Below, piece by piece: positions 35,801-47,812 of a stretch of 64,000 bases of DNA (position 1 is the first letter of the stretch; every line of letters starts with the position of its first letter). This DNA comes from Bryopsis sp. KO-2023. Its lineage: Eukaryota; Chlorophyta; Ulvophyceae; Bryopsidales; Bryopsidaceae. Location: contig BSYQ01000012.1 of assembly GCA_030272585.1 (NCBI GenBank), positions 2,790,001 to 2,854,000 on the forward strand, in the 5' to 3' direction. The translations under genes were made by a program, and so were the position numbers. The notes beneath the pieces were generated by a model. It was not told the origin of the DNA. It saw only the letters and a list, made by a program, of their open reading frames with translations, and did not search any database.

Positions 35801-38374
35801 CAGCTGATGCAAGCATCAGGGGAGAGGTTGAAAATGTCTCTGACGGCTGGGAGCAAGAAGCTGTTATGAGGACTTCCCCCACGGAACAGTCTGACAGCTC
35901 AGCGCCACCAAGAATTGGAGGCACTGGAGTTGAAGAAGCTGGGGAGCAGTTAGCCGTCAGTCCTCCCACCACTGGTGAAGAAGCTGCATCTATTGGGTGT
36001 GACTCTCAGAATTCAACCGAAAGCACTACTGGAAATGAAAACAGGGAAAGGCATGGATCCGATGAGAAAGCTTCCAGCCCCACTGGTGGGGTTGCACAAC
36101 CAAACACAGGAGGAGCCTCTTTATCTGGTGGGGAAAATGATAAAAGGATGTCTTCCGAGGGCAGCAAGAATTGTTGTTATTACGCTGTGAGGAGCAGCCC
36201 CTTTCCGGTTTGTGGGCAGCACTGCGATCCTAGAGTTTGCAACAGAGGTAATATGCTCTGGCTGGCTGGTCTGTTTTTACTGCTGTTATTTTTCTGAAAC
36301 ATACAAGCAGCTTTTGACCTTCAGGAAGAACAGGAGAAATATTAGTTCAGTTGCTGGGAATCCCACTTACTTGGAAGCTGTATATCTGGACGTTTATTAA
36401 TGGTGACCACGCCTAGTTAGCAGATCAGTTGGTGCTTGATTTTTGCTCCGATTGGTTTTGAATGTGTTAATCATCATTGAAACATTATTGTACGTCAGTT
36501 TTTAGTTTTTAATTACGTAATTTTAGGAGTTTTCAATTAAACAATTTTGTACCAAATTGTCACCATTGTTAAATTTTTTTTTCTTTGATTTTTCATAAAC
36601 AAAGAAAATGTGATCCCGATCGAATCGAGGATTTCATGCATGTCTGACATGGTGGTGCCTCTGTTTCTCCAGGTTATGCAGTCTACTCTTCGATGGATGC
36701 TTGCTGTAAGAAAGGTGGAGCGTTCAGAAACGGGTGCAGACCGCCTCCAGAAAAATGCTATGTTGTGGAAAAGCATGGGCATGTATGCAGGGAAGATCAA
36801 ACCAAGTGTCTACAGGGTAAGACTGACCATTTTGAACAAAAAAACACGGTTGAAACTAATGTTCAATTTATATTGAGGAATAATTCAAAGAAATATCTGA
36901 ACAAAAAAATACGGTTGGAATAATTCAAAGAAATATCTGAACAAAAAAATACGGTTTAGATGAAGCCTCAATTTAAATTCAGGATTGATTCGGATAATAT
37001 CTGGACCGATTTAATGCTTTTGCATCTCCGAGGCGGTGGGTGTGTTTCAGCTTGATATCATTTTCCATTTCTTTTTTTGGGGGAGTTAATTGGTTTTGCT
37101 GTTTTCCATATAAATTTGATCAGGGTCCAACATGTGGGGTTCAATGGAAGAATGCTGCCGCCCAGGGAATGGATTCGGCAAAGGTAAGACCTGCAATTCA
37201 GTTCTTATTTCTTTATTTTGAAAATAAATTTCTCGTGATCTATTTTGTTATATGATCATATTTCTCATCCTGTTTTTTTTTTTCATGTTGACATTATATG
37301 TACTTTCGTCTTTTGTTCATAGCATCAATTTTATATGCAAATTTCGTTTGCTGGTGATTTTTCCTAGCCCCTGTTAGTTCACGTAATGTTTTATTTATTT
37401 ATTTTTCTTTTGCATGATTTTTTTTGTTATTAATTTTTATTCAGGTTGTAAGAAACTGGATGGAACAGAAGAAAAATGTTGGATTCCAGGGATTTTCCAC
37501 CCAGTCAAAGAATGCATCGAAACCAATGGAAATGTTTGTAAGAGAGGTAATTATTTTTTTCATTAGTACTCTTTTTCAAAAAAAACAATAAAAAAAAAAT
37601 AAGCAAATAAATTTAAGATGTTTCAGAAAGTCGTATTTTCACAACTTTGTAACAAAACTCCTTTGGCAATCTGCATGGTTTCAAGAAGCATTTATTTTTG
37701 AAAAATTTCTTTCCTCGAAGTGCACCGAAAAAACAAAAAAAAAATTCAAAAAATGCAGGAGTTCGTTTTTGTTAATGGTTATTTTGGATGTAGGGTGGGG
37801 TGTGTGGAAATCAAAAGAAAAATGCTGCGAGAAAGGGAATGCATTCGGTGGAGGATGTGGGAAGCCTTTGCCCACACCTTGCTGGGTGAGGGGTGTCCAC
37901 AGGCCAGTCAGACTGTGCAGGAAAGAAGAATCCAAAGCAGCATGTTATAGAGGTAAAAATAGCAGATATATGATTATTGCAATCAGTTGTGAAGTCCATT
38001 GAAATACTGTGGGGCCATATCACTCAGATGCATTGTCCAAGGGCTGCAGTTTTCAGTTTTCAGTTTTCAGCCTCGATGTAATGCATGTTCCCAAAAAAAA
38101 AAGAAATATAAAAAAAATATAAAAACATACATCATGACTGGTGGTGTCAACAACCCATTTTTTTTCTTCATTCCTGTTTGATTTTCAGATTTTTGAGAAG
38201 GGGGGGGGGGGGCAAATTCTAAATATGAAATTGATATGACACAAGAAAAATAAATAAATAAATAAAGTTAAAAATTCAAGTTGAATTCCACATGCAGGAT
38301 GGGGAACATATGCGACGGAGCAGAAGTGCTGTTCCAAAAACGCGGCTTTCAAAGACGGGTGTTCGGAGTCATAA
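32836..38374 (+). CDS. Large secreted protein with alanine-rich repeats and phase-1 cysteine modules
   Basis: Thirteen exons join with perfect phase: 32836-32908, 33116-33255, 33351-33638, 33735-33903, 34050-34171, 34340-34609, 34732-34855, 35183-36247, 36673-36816, 37124-37183, 37445-37546, 37794-37952 and 38298-38374, giving 930 residues. Exon 1 is a signal peptide (MSRFFGGLIWATFMLAGA). Exons 2-7 hold alanine-rich units of helix, beta segment with VTGDGSAKAES or VSGEGYASSS, and helix (AIGDAVATAITESE, EIANITAKAIALALAGVAN). Exon 8 is a long acidic, Ser/Glu-rich, probably unstructured linker ending in cysteines (NCCYYAVRSS). Exons 9-13 encode small cysteine modules, several with CC-x-(K/P)-(G/N)-x-(A/G)F-x2-GC. 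Introns 7-12 are all phase 1. It is probably an extracellular matrix or coat protein; no family name can be given. Confidence 0.8.
32946..33045. repeat. 50-bp tandem duplication in intron 1
   Basis: Two imperfect copies of a 50-bp unit starting GAAATTCTCTCCCGCTGG lie in the first intron of the alanine-rich gene. A few substitutions separate them. Confidence 0.85.
36879..36958. repeat. 40-bp tandem duplication in intron 9
   Basis: Two near-identical copies of a 40-bp unit beginning AATAATTCAAAGAAATATCT lie in the intron between two cysteine modules. A third, partial match (AACAAAAAAACACGGTTG) precedes them. Confidence 0.85.
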
Positions 38375-40520
38375 TGGGATTTCCATTTAAAAAGAAGTTT
38401 TATAAAGGGGAAAAAACACAAAGTATCTATAATTATTTTTTTGGGAAAAAACAACTGAATTCATTTCTTCCTTTTAACAAAAGAAAGAAAAAGGGAAAAT
38501 ATAGAGCACACGAAAAGATTTTCCGAGGCGTGTGCAAACATTTTTTTTCGGCAGGAACCCAATTCGTGCAACACATAGACCTGCACATAGGGATAGTGAA
38601 AATATCAAGTAGTTAATTCTATTCAAAGAAAATGGAGGGTTTTGGGGGGCAAGTGAGTCGTTTGCTCGTAAGGCTTGGATTTCAGGTATTTCTATGGTGG
38701 AGTTTTGGGTATGTATTATTCTATGGGAATTGCGCAAAAAGAATTTCTTCTAGAAAAAAAAAGGGAAAAAGGAGGCAGAGAGATGTTTCTTTTTAAACAA
38801 TGGGAAAAAGAAGCAAATCTTTTTTTTAAAGAAATGGGAAAAAGAGGCAAATATTTCTTTTTGGAGAATGGGGAAAAGAGAAATACGTAGCATGTGAGAT
38901 ATTTACTGAAAGTAGTAACAGTCGATAGTTTTTTCCATCCTGAGGCACAAATTTGATTCTTTTTTTTTTAAAAGAAAAGGTGGGGATATCGAGGAGGAAC
39001 GGGGGATAGGAGTACCAACCCAGGAGAATAAATTTGGCTTGTTCGGGTTAAAACCAGATTTCAGCAATATTGTGCTTTGGCTTGTTCGGGTTAAAACCAG
39101 ATTTCAGCAATATTGTGCTAAGTGTGTTTTTTTTTAAGTACAAACTGTTGAATACAAATTAACAAACAAACAAAAACTACATACAAATGAAGGTTTTGGC
39201 TTTTCTCCTTCACAATCAAACATAATTAAATGTGCACATGCCGCCTGGAATCTATTGTATTCTCGGAACAAAAAAAGTTGATTTTCTACTTCACAATGCC
39301 AGCAGGCTGATTTGATTTTATGTGAAAATGAAGCTTTCCTCCTGTTACGAAATCCATCACTCCAAACCCATAGCCATCAAGACCGACTTCCCCGTTCCTT
39401 TTATACTAATAAAAGAGCTTAATATATTACCGGCACCTCCTGCTCGAAAAAAACATGCCCCGAATGTACTGGCATTACAACTGTTAGGCGGGCGCCGACC
39501 GACCGTAAACGCTCTTACCCGCTAGAGGATCCACGCCGGGCAAAGGGAGCTATCAGTGAAAAGTTGCCAGTGGCAACAACAACAACAACAACAACAATTA
39601 CATATTGCCTGAGAGGCCACTCGCCCCTACCGCAACCAATGTTCCAAACGATTACTCCAATCAAAAAGTTGCCAACCGCCCCAATTATTTTATCGGTTCA
39701 TGGTTTCAAGAGGGGGGGGTGCCAGTTGAATTGGGGTGGTGCAAGGTCGAGTAGATCGTGGCGACTCAGCTTGACGCTGCAAAAGCACTGGTAGCCCTGG
39801 CACCAGTAACCAAATTACTGATTAGTCATCAGCTGCGTAAATACGGCTGTTGGAGTGTTTCTTTTGTAATTGATGTTTGTTTTGTCTTTTGGGAGCAATT
39901 TGTGGCTTGGGTTGTTTTGGCACGCGATCACGAGATGGAGAATATTCTTGCACTTCATTTGTGCTTTTCTGGCATCGGGGGAGGAGGAGGAGTCTGTCAC
40001 TGAATGACTGGATGCGTGGGGATTCTCGTGGAATTGCATGAGATTTAAATAAATTTGTGATACGCCCCTTTGCTCCACTTTTTTGCCTCCAAGACCAGAA
40101 GTCAGCTGGCTGCGGCCCCATAAACCAAACCAAAAATTACATGCGCAGAAGCCCGGCCCCATATCTTTCGCACAAGTTGTCTCGTCAGCTGATCTGTGCC
40201 GCCAGTGAAAAAACAAAGGCAACAGTCACCAAGCGCAGCGCGCTGCCAATGTTGCTCATGACATTAAATAATGACTCCACACGAAAAAGGTCATGAAATT
40301 AGAATCAAAATGCAAGGATTGCAACTCTTCTTCACCCCACACAACCTCCTAATACCCTTACTGATACAGATAGAAATCAAAGGGCACGCCAACCCTGCCA
40401 CCTGCGGATGCATTTGGGATGATTGATCGCCAGATAGGTGCCAGATCGCCCCTCTCCGCCCCAGTAAAACAGCAGCTCCAGGGTGGTTCTTGCGCCGGTG
40501 TTGGCAGCCTTTCGTTGTGA
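38375..40520. other. Spacer with repeats, no gene seen
   Basis: AT-rich DNA with a 43-bp tandem duplication (39033-39118), a short (CAA)n near 39575 and low-complexity frames. A GC-rich spot at 39485-39545 was checked for a tRNA and rejected. Confidence 0.5.
39033..39118. repeat. 43-bp exact tandem duplication
   Basis: Two copies of a 43-bp unit beginning TTTGGCTTGTTCGGGTTAAA are identical by eye and directly adjacent. Confidence 0.9.
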
Positions 40521-40522
40521 CG

Positions 40523-43500
40523 ATGGGTATTCGAGATCTGGGTATTGCATTGGGCGTTGCGTTCGGCCTGCTCCTGGTGTGCGCCACCTCAGGTAGAACT
40601 GGAATAACACAACAATCTACCAGACGCTGCGAATTTCACGGATACAGGAGCGGCAAGCAAGGGTCTATGACGCACTAATATGTGGGCATATGGCCGCGCA
40701 CCTCCGCGCGAAGGGCGATTCGCGTACGGTGTCCACGCGCGAAAGGTTGGCGCACCTTTCTGGATGCGTTACTTTGAGCAGGGTCTTGTGGGCGTGGCTC
40801 CGTTCGAACGGCACTTTTCTCCAGATCAGGAAAAGCTTCGGTTTAGTGTCCCCGGTCCAATAGACTGATCGCGGTTAGATCGGTGGTACCAAACTGAAAC
40901 TCTAGGTTGAACGAACCTCCACCCTTGAGCAGGGGCGGCCTGTGACGCGCGCTGAGCTTAGCCGTGCACTTTCTCTTTCCTTTACTTGCGCAGTGCTTTT
41001 TCAATCGTAGTGCGCGAACCATTCTTGCCACTGCTGACAGAAAGTGTCGCTTGTTTCTTGCCGCTTTTTGACTGTGACTGCTTTAGCTTTGAATCATGAA
41101 TATTTGTGTTCTTGCTTTTGAATCCACTTAGCTTTTCGCTCTGTCACGTGATATATGGAAACTCACACCGCCCTTCGACTGTTCCGTCTGACATAGTGTA
41201 TATTGCGCAGGTGCGCCCGAGGTAAGGTGCGACTTCTTTAAGACGTCTGGAGGATTCCTTCGAGCCAGCGGCGGTGCTTCTGGTAACCTGAGATGTGGAC
41301 AGTGGCCATCCTTCGAAGCAGCGAAACAGGAATGCTGGACGAACCGTGAGTGCGATGGTATGTCGTGGGGTCGATGGGGCAAAGGAACCGGAGGATGCCT
41401 GAAGAAGAACAGGGATGGTGGTTTTAAGCGCTCGAAGAGGTTCTCTGGTTTCCACAAGACGACTATGGGTTGCTGCAGCGGAGATCATTTCGAGCCCGGT
41501 CAGTGCAAACCCCGGCAGGAGGCGTTGGTATCTCTCCACAAGCCGGCTAAACAGTCATCTACAGCTTACGGCGGTGATGCCGGGAGGGCAGTGGACGGGA
41601 ACGTTAATACCAATTTTGGCTCCAGGTCGTGCACACACACCAAGAGCACGAAGAGTCCTTGGTGGCAGGTGGATTTGGGCAAGTCCTTCAAGATCACGAG
41701 GATAGTCATCACCAACCGGGGAGATTGTTGCTGGAAGCGACTGACGGGCTTCAACCTGTACGTCGGTGACAAGCAGCCATTCACCTCAAATCCTACCTGT
41801 GTCACCAATGGGAAGCAAGGAAAGGGCGAGGCAAGGGAATGGCATTGTCCTCTCACTGGAAGATTTGTTACCATTAGTCTGAAGGGCTCTGGATACCTCA
41901 CACTCTGCGAGGTCCAGGTATTTGCATCTGTAACTGACGGAGGGTCAGCAGGCCCCTCATTCACACCTGGCGGATCTGGAAGCCCTACCTCGATCGGTGG
42001 ATCCGGTGGTGTTGAGGTGCCATACCCTGGTGGTGGGTCCCCACTCCCTGTCACGACCCCAAGCCCCAGTTCAGTTGAGATTCCAGTGGCTGTTGAGCCA
42101 CCAGTGCATGCTGAGCCGACACTGTCTGGAATCCCTTTCACAGAGCCTCTTGCGGAAGACGAGCGAGAGGATATCATCTCCTTTGGCAAGAATGCTAGAC
42201 AATCCTCTACTTCCTACGATGGAGTCGCTTCGAGAGGAAATGATGGCGATCAGAACAGTGTGTGGGGTATGAACTCCTGTACTGCAACCACTAATGAGAA
42301 GACCCCTTGGTGGGAGGTTGATTTGGGACAAAGTTATCAGGTTACCAAGGTGGTGATCACCAACAGGGGTGACTGCTGTTGGGACAGATTGGATTCGATG
42401 GAGATATCCGTGGGAGACCAACAGCCCTACTCCATGAATCCCTCATGCGTGACTGGGGCGTCACAGGGCCAAGGAGAGACAGTGGCGTGGGATTGTGCCC
42501 TTGTGGGGCAGTATGTCACTGTGAGTCTCCAGACCACAACTATCCTGACCCTTTGTGAGGTCCAAGTTTATGGGGTTGTCACCACTGACCCTCCTGCAGA
42601 CTTTCTGGTATCCCCCGGCAAAAATGTGAGGCAATCCTCCACTTCCTACGGAGGAGTTGCACAGAGGGGAAATGATGGCAATATCAACAGCCAATGGTCT
42701 GGAGGCAGTTGTACCGCCACAAACTCGGAGAATACTCCATGGTGGGAGATTGACTTGGGTGAAACCTACGAATTGACTAAAGTGAAGGTCACTAACCGTG
42801 GGGACGTTTTTTTCAGCCGCCTGTCCAAAATGAAAATCAGTGTGGGTGACAACCAACCCTACACCCTCAATTCTGCGTGCGTGACCAATGCTCAAGTGCC
42901 AGAAGGTGCTACCATGGAATGGAACTGCCCATTGATCGGGAGATACCTGACCATCAGTCTTGACCAGACCAATATACTTACCCTTTGCGAGGTGCAAGTA
43001 TATGCATTGAAGAAATCAGGAGAGTCTCCTGCATCTGCATCAATCCCTGCTTCTATTGGATCTGGTGGTGGACCAGCAGCCGTGAATGAAACTACTACCG
43101 AGCCCACCCAGCCAGTGTCTGAGGCTTCGCCAGAACCTGAACCATTTGCCGTGCCATCACCAGAATCTGAACCAGTTGCTGTGCCTTCACCAGAACCTGA
43201 ACCAGTGGCCGTGTCTCCGCCAGTCCCACATCCTGCTATCGGTGGGACCCGTGAGGATATTGTGTCATTTGGCAAGAATGTCAGGCAATCCACCACTGCC
43301 TTCGGAGGAGTTGCACAGAGGGGAAATGATGGCAATCAGAACAGTGTGTGGGGTATGAACTCCTGCACTCACACTTCCTTCATGAAGAACCCCTGGTGGG
43401 AGGTTGATTTGGGAAGGACCTATAAGGTTACCAAGGTGGTGGTCACCAACAGGGGCGACTGCTGCTGGGACAGATTGAAGTTTATGGAGATTTCTGTGGG

Positions 43501-46075
43501 GGACAAGCAACCCTACACCTTCAACCCCTCATGTGTAACTGGAGGTGAAGAGGGCAGGGGAGAGGCAAAATCATGGAAATGCGCCCTGACGGGAAGGTAT
43601 GTCACTGTGAGCCTCCATGCCACCAACTACCTGACTCTTTGCGAGGTCCAGGTTTATGCCTTGGTGAACACTCCTCCTCCCGCCGACATGCTGGTGTCCC
43701 CTGGCAAGAATGTGATCCAGTCTTCCACTGCATTCGGTGGAGTGGCACAGCGCGGAATAGATGGCAAAATCAACAGCCAATGGACTGAGGGTAGCTGTAC
43801 CCACACCACTTTGATGAGCCATCCATACTGGCAGGTTGACTTGGGCAAAATCTTCCAAGTCACCAGAGTCAAGATCACGAATCGTGGGGACTGCTGCTGG
43901 GATCGTCTGTCCAAGATGAAGATCAGTGTTGGAAACAAGCAACCCTACTCCCTGAATCCCGCCTGTGTTGTGAATGGTGCTCAAGTGCGAGGAGAGACCA
44001 AGGACTGGGAATGTCAAATGAAGGGACGATATGTGACCATCAGTTTGGAGAAGACAGACTACTTGACGCTTTGCGAGGTGCAGGTCTTTGCGTTGCGCAC
44101 ACAAGTCCAGCCTCCGACTCCTCCTCCACCCGGTGGTCTGCTCGTGGAGACATTGTTGTCGAACAAGAAGCACTGCCGCCAGTCCTCCACAGGATATGGT
44201 GGTGTGTGTGGCAGGGCTGTTGATGGGAACAGAAACAGTGTCTATGGGGCTGGCTCTTGCACTCACACCTCTTTGATGGTAAAACCATGGTGGGAAGTGG
44301 ACTTGGGGCGGTCTTACAAATTGACCAAGGTGGTGATTACCAACCGAGGAGATTGTTGCTGGGATCGCCTGAACGGCATGAGAATCAGTGTGGGAGATAA
44401 ACAGCCTTATGGACTGAACCCCTCCTGTGTGACTGGTGGAAAACAAGGCAAGGGAGAAACTCGCAGCTGGAAGTGTACATTGAGCGGAAGATACGTGACC
44501 GTCAGTCTCGACAGCACAAACTTCCTCACATTGTGCGAGGTTCAGGTGTTTGGATTGGCAAAGGGCACCCAACCATCCCCACCCCCACCCACTCCAGGCA
44601 AGCTTCAGCTGGTGTCGAAGGGCAAGCCATGCAGACAAATCTCCACTGCCTTTGGAGGAGTGGCTGCCAGGGCTGTTGACGGGAACAAGAATGTGATCTG
44701 GGCAGGAAAGTCATGCACACACACCAATTTCGTCGCAAAACCATGGTGGGAGGTCGATCTGGGCAAATCATTCAACGTGGTGAAGGTGGTCATCACTAAC
44801 CGTGGAGACTGCTGCTGGGATCGACTGAAGAACTTCAAGATCTCAGTGGGTGACAAGCAGCCATATGGCCTCAACCCCGCGTGCGTCATCAACGGTGCAC
44901 AGGGTATGGGAGAAACCAAGGCATGGAAGTGCCCCCTGAAGGGACGATATGTGACTGTGAGCCTCCAGGGTAGCAACTACTTGACCCTTTGCGAGGTCCA
45001 GGTGTATGCTAATGTGCCAGGGCCAGTTCCACCCCCAAAGGATTTCCTTGTTTCCCTCAGAAAGACTGTGAGACAATCCTCCACCGCTTATGGAGGCATC
45101 GCACAGCGGGCCGTGGATGGGAATGCGAACAGCATATGGGCTGCGAAAACATGTACACACACAGGGCTTGCGCCCAAACCAGTCTGGTGGCAGGTCGATT
45201 TGGGCAAAGCATTCAAGCTGACCAGGGTGAAGATCACCAACCGTGGGGATTGCTGCTGGGACCGCTTGAGGGATTTCAGCATATCTGTGGGTGACACTCC
45301 AGCATATGCGGGGAGCCCACGATGTGTCAGCAGTGGCAGACAGGGTAGGGGTGAGACGAAGGAGTGGCCATGCAAGCTGAGCGGAAGATATGTGACAATC
45401 AGCATTCAACGAGCGGAATACCTGACCCTCTGTGAGGTGCAAGTGTTTGCCTCTGGTGCGGGTACTGGACCACCACCCGCTCCCATTCGCGAACAGTTGG
45501 TGTCATTCAAGAAGCCCACCAAGCAATCATCTGTTGGGTGGGGAGGAGTTCCAGCGAGGGCTGTGGATGGTAACAGGAACAGCGTCTACGGGGCTGGTTC
45601 ATGCACCCATACCACATTCATGGCTAAACCTTGGTGGCAGGTGGATCTGCTGAAGTCACTCCATGTGACCAGGGTGGTGATCACCAACAGGGGTGATTGC
45701 TGCTGGGACCGATTGAACTGGTTCAAGGTTCAAGTGGGGGAAGCCCCGGACGGAGGGGAGAACGACGTGTGCGTGCAGAAGGGTATCCAGGGACGCGGAG
45801 AGACCAAGTCGTGGAATTGCCCATTGAAGGGAAGATATGTAAGAGTCACCCTCCCAGGCACTCAGTACCTCACCCTCTGCGAGGTGCAAGTTTTCGCTAA
45901 TGTGCGGGTTGGAAACGATGGCCTTCGCCAAGAGCCAAAGATGCTGGCTTCCCCTGATGAGGTCGGCTCAGTAGAAAGCTCTGATGAGGTTGATTCAGTG
46001 GAGGACTCTGATGAGGGCACCTCGCCAGACGAGCTGGAGTCAAGTGTGGATACAGGCAGCAAGGAGGTGCTCTAA
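40523..46075 (+). CDS. Secreted protein with nine tandem fucolectin-type (FTP/F5-8C-like) domains
   Basis: Exon 1 (40523-40592) is a signal peptide ending at a phase-1 intron. Exon 2 (41211-46075) is one 4.9-kb exon; the protein is 1,644 residues. After a cysteine-containing, PAN-like N-terminal domain (about residues 25-125, with AAKQECWTNRECDGMSWG) come nine repeats at about residues 127, 342, 486, 704, 849, 1000, 1155, 1300 and 1451, each near 138 long. Each repeat has K..RQSST.(Y/F)GG, R(A/G).DGN.NS, SCTHT, PWW(E/Q)VDLG, ITNRGDCCWDRL, SVGD.QPY, GRYVTVSL and LTLCEVQV, as in eel fucolectin and tachylectin-4 relatives, where the His, Arg and double Cys form the fucose site. Proline/Glu linkers separate some repeats and the C-terminus is acidic. 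It probably cross-links or binds fucosylated glycans outside the cell. No membrane anchor is seen. Confidence 0.95.
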
Positions 46076-47812
46076 AGGTAAGCGTAGTATGAAATGGGAC
46101 ATGAGGATTGGTCAGAAAACACCCTACAGTGGATATGTTGATTTGTGGCAAAGATATGTCCATTGGGGAACAATTTCTTTGAGTGAGGCTGACCCTCATC
46201 CCATGGTGCTACAGGTGGATCTGGTATGTTTCTATGTCTTACAATGGAGGCGTTCATTCATCCTCTTCTGTGTTTGTGTCGTAGATTCGTGGAGTGGTGG
46301 TTAACACCATACGGACTAAGCAGCAATCAATTTGACAAGTTTTTTTTTGTTGTTGATGGAAGTGACGCTGGGAAAGTGTCAAATTTTGAATGGATGATAT
46401 ATATATATGGAAAGCATTGTAGATGAAGAGTAATTGCATTTAATTTAAAATGCCTCAGTTGCGTTGGATGTTTGTATGTGTCGATTTATCGTTCAGTGTT
46501 CCGTCTGAAACTGTTTGATATTTCAATCCCATTGATGGAAGAATCTTCACAAAACAGCACAAGCGATTTAACATTTCTCTTGAAACTGGTCAAACAGTGT
46601 GAAGCAACATCAAACACTTAACAAAGCTTTACCGTCTATTCACTTGCAAAAAAATTGTGTTTATCAGTCATTGGAACAAAATTCACTATCTTTCAAATTT
46701 TTTTTTAAACCTTATGGTGTATTTTGGCCTGTAAATACATTCTATTTGCTTGTTTAGGTAAATTTAATTCAATTCTGAGCCATATTTGTATTTTACCGAT
46801 TTCCTGACCACATTTGTAAATTTAAAGCTGATTAAATTTTAATCATCACTATCCCTCCGCCGCTATGCCGCACGGCACATCATTTGAAGCCCAGAGAAAT
46901 ATTTATGGTTGTGCGACTGTTTCTCAGGGATTTTTAGAGTCTTGATGGAACCAGTTTGGGAAGGTGAGAAAACTCGAAGATCCAACTGGGATGGACACAC
47001 TGCTCCACGATATGATAACCAACAGTCGACAGGGAAATGTCCACCCCCCCCCACCCCCCTCGCCGCATTGTGATAACTCCTTGAATACACAAACAGGTCA
47101 GCTAATCCAGACGCACATAGGCGATCGCTGAACACCAGGAGAGCCGCCGTTTTGATAAAGACGTCATGACGTCCAATATGTGACGTTTTTGGCGACCCAC
47201 TGTTGTGAGCGAAGTCCCGGATCGATCCCTGAACCAACACCCCCTGCAGGGACCTCTCTGCGACACACAAAACATGGGTCAACTCGCTCCCATACAGAAG
47301 ACATTCGGCTGAAAACGACACAAGCTTGGTGTCTTCTTTCGAGCGTGTCCAACATCGGTACGACCTTGGGCACGGCGCCAACAGGGATCACAGCACGTGC
47401 TGCGTGGAGTGCACCTCTTGGCCTTCAGCCGTCATGCCATCGTCAATTCATCTTTGCATATGAGGGTTGTCGAGGTTGAGTCAGCTCAGCTCAGTGCTGC
47501 AGTGATGGCAGCCCGAAGGCTCCAGTCGAACAAACCAGCAACAGCAAGACTCCAGATTCTCAGCCGTATTGCTACGTCGCTGTCATAACATCCTCACCGT
47601 GTGGGGACCAGACATTCCCCCCACCCCCAAAAAAGCCTGTCGCATGTTTATTTTTGTATGAAAACGCGAGGAGGGTGGCACGGAAGCCCAAAGCTTCGCC
47701 AAATCGGAAAACGTGCCCCTTCACCGACTCGATCGATCGATCCTCCACAGCAGCCCAAATAATTCGAACGGAATCCGTTCCACTTTTGTTGATTCTTGAA
47801 GCACCGCCGTTT
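46076..47812. other. AT-rich spacer, no gene seen
   Basis: Presumed 3' end of the lectin gene, then AT-rich DNA. A minus-strand frame at 47381-46863 was considered and not supported. The last few hundred bases probably include the promoter of the next gene. Confidence 0.45.

Noticed and set aside
39480-39550. tRNA-like segment: minus strand has a D-arm-like CTCT-AGCGGGTA-AGAG
   Set aside because: No matching acceptor 3' strand and no T-arm follow within tRNA length, so it is not called as a tRNA.
43571-44638. Long minus-strand frame of about 355 codons inside the FTP lectin exon
   Set aside because: It is the antisense shadow of repeated coding sequence; it shows the same periodic repeats and no domain.
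46863-47381. Minus-strand frame of 172 codons
   Set aside because: No family likeness, no signal or repeats, and it lies in a mostly AT-rich spacer.
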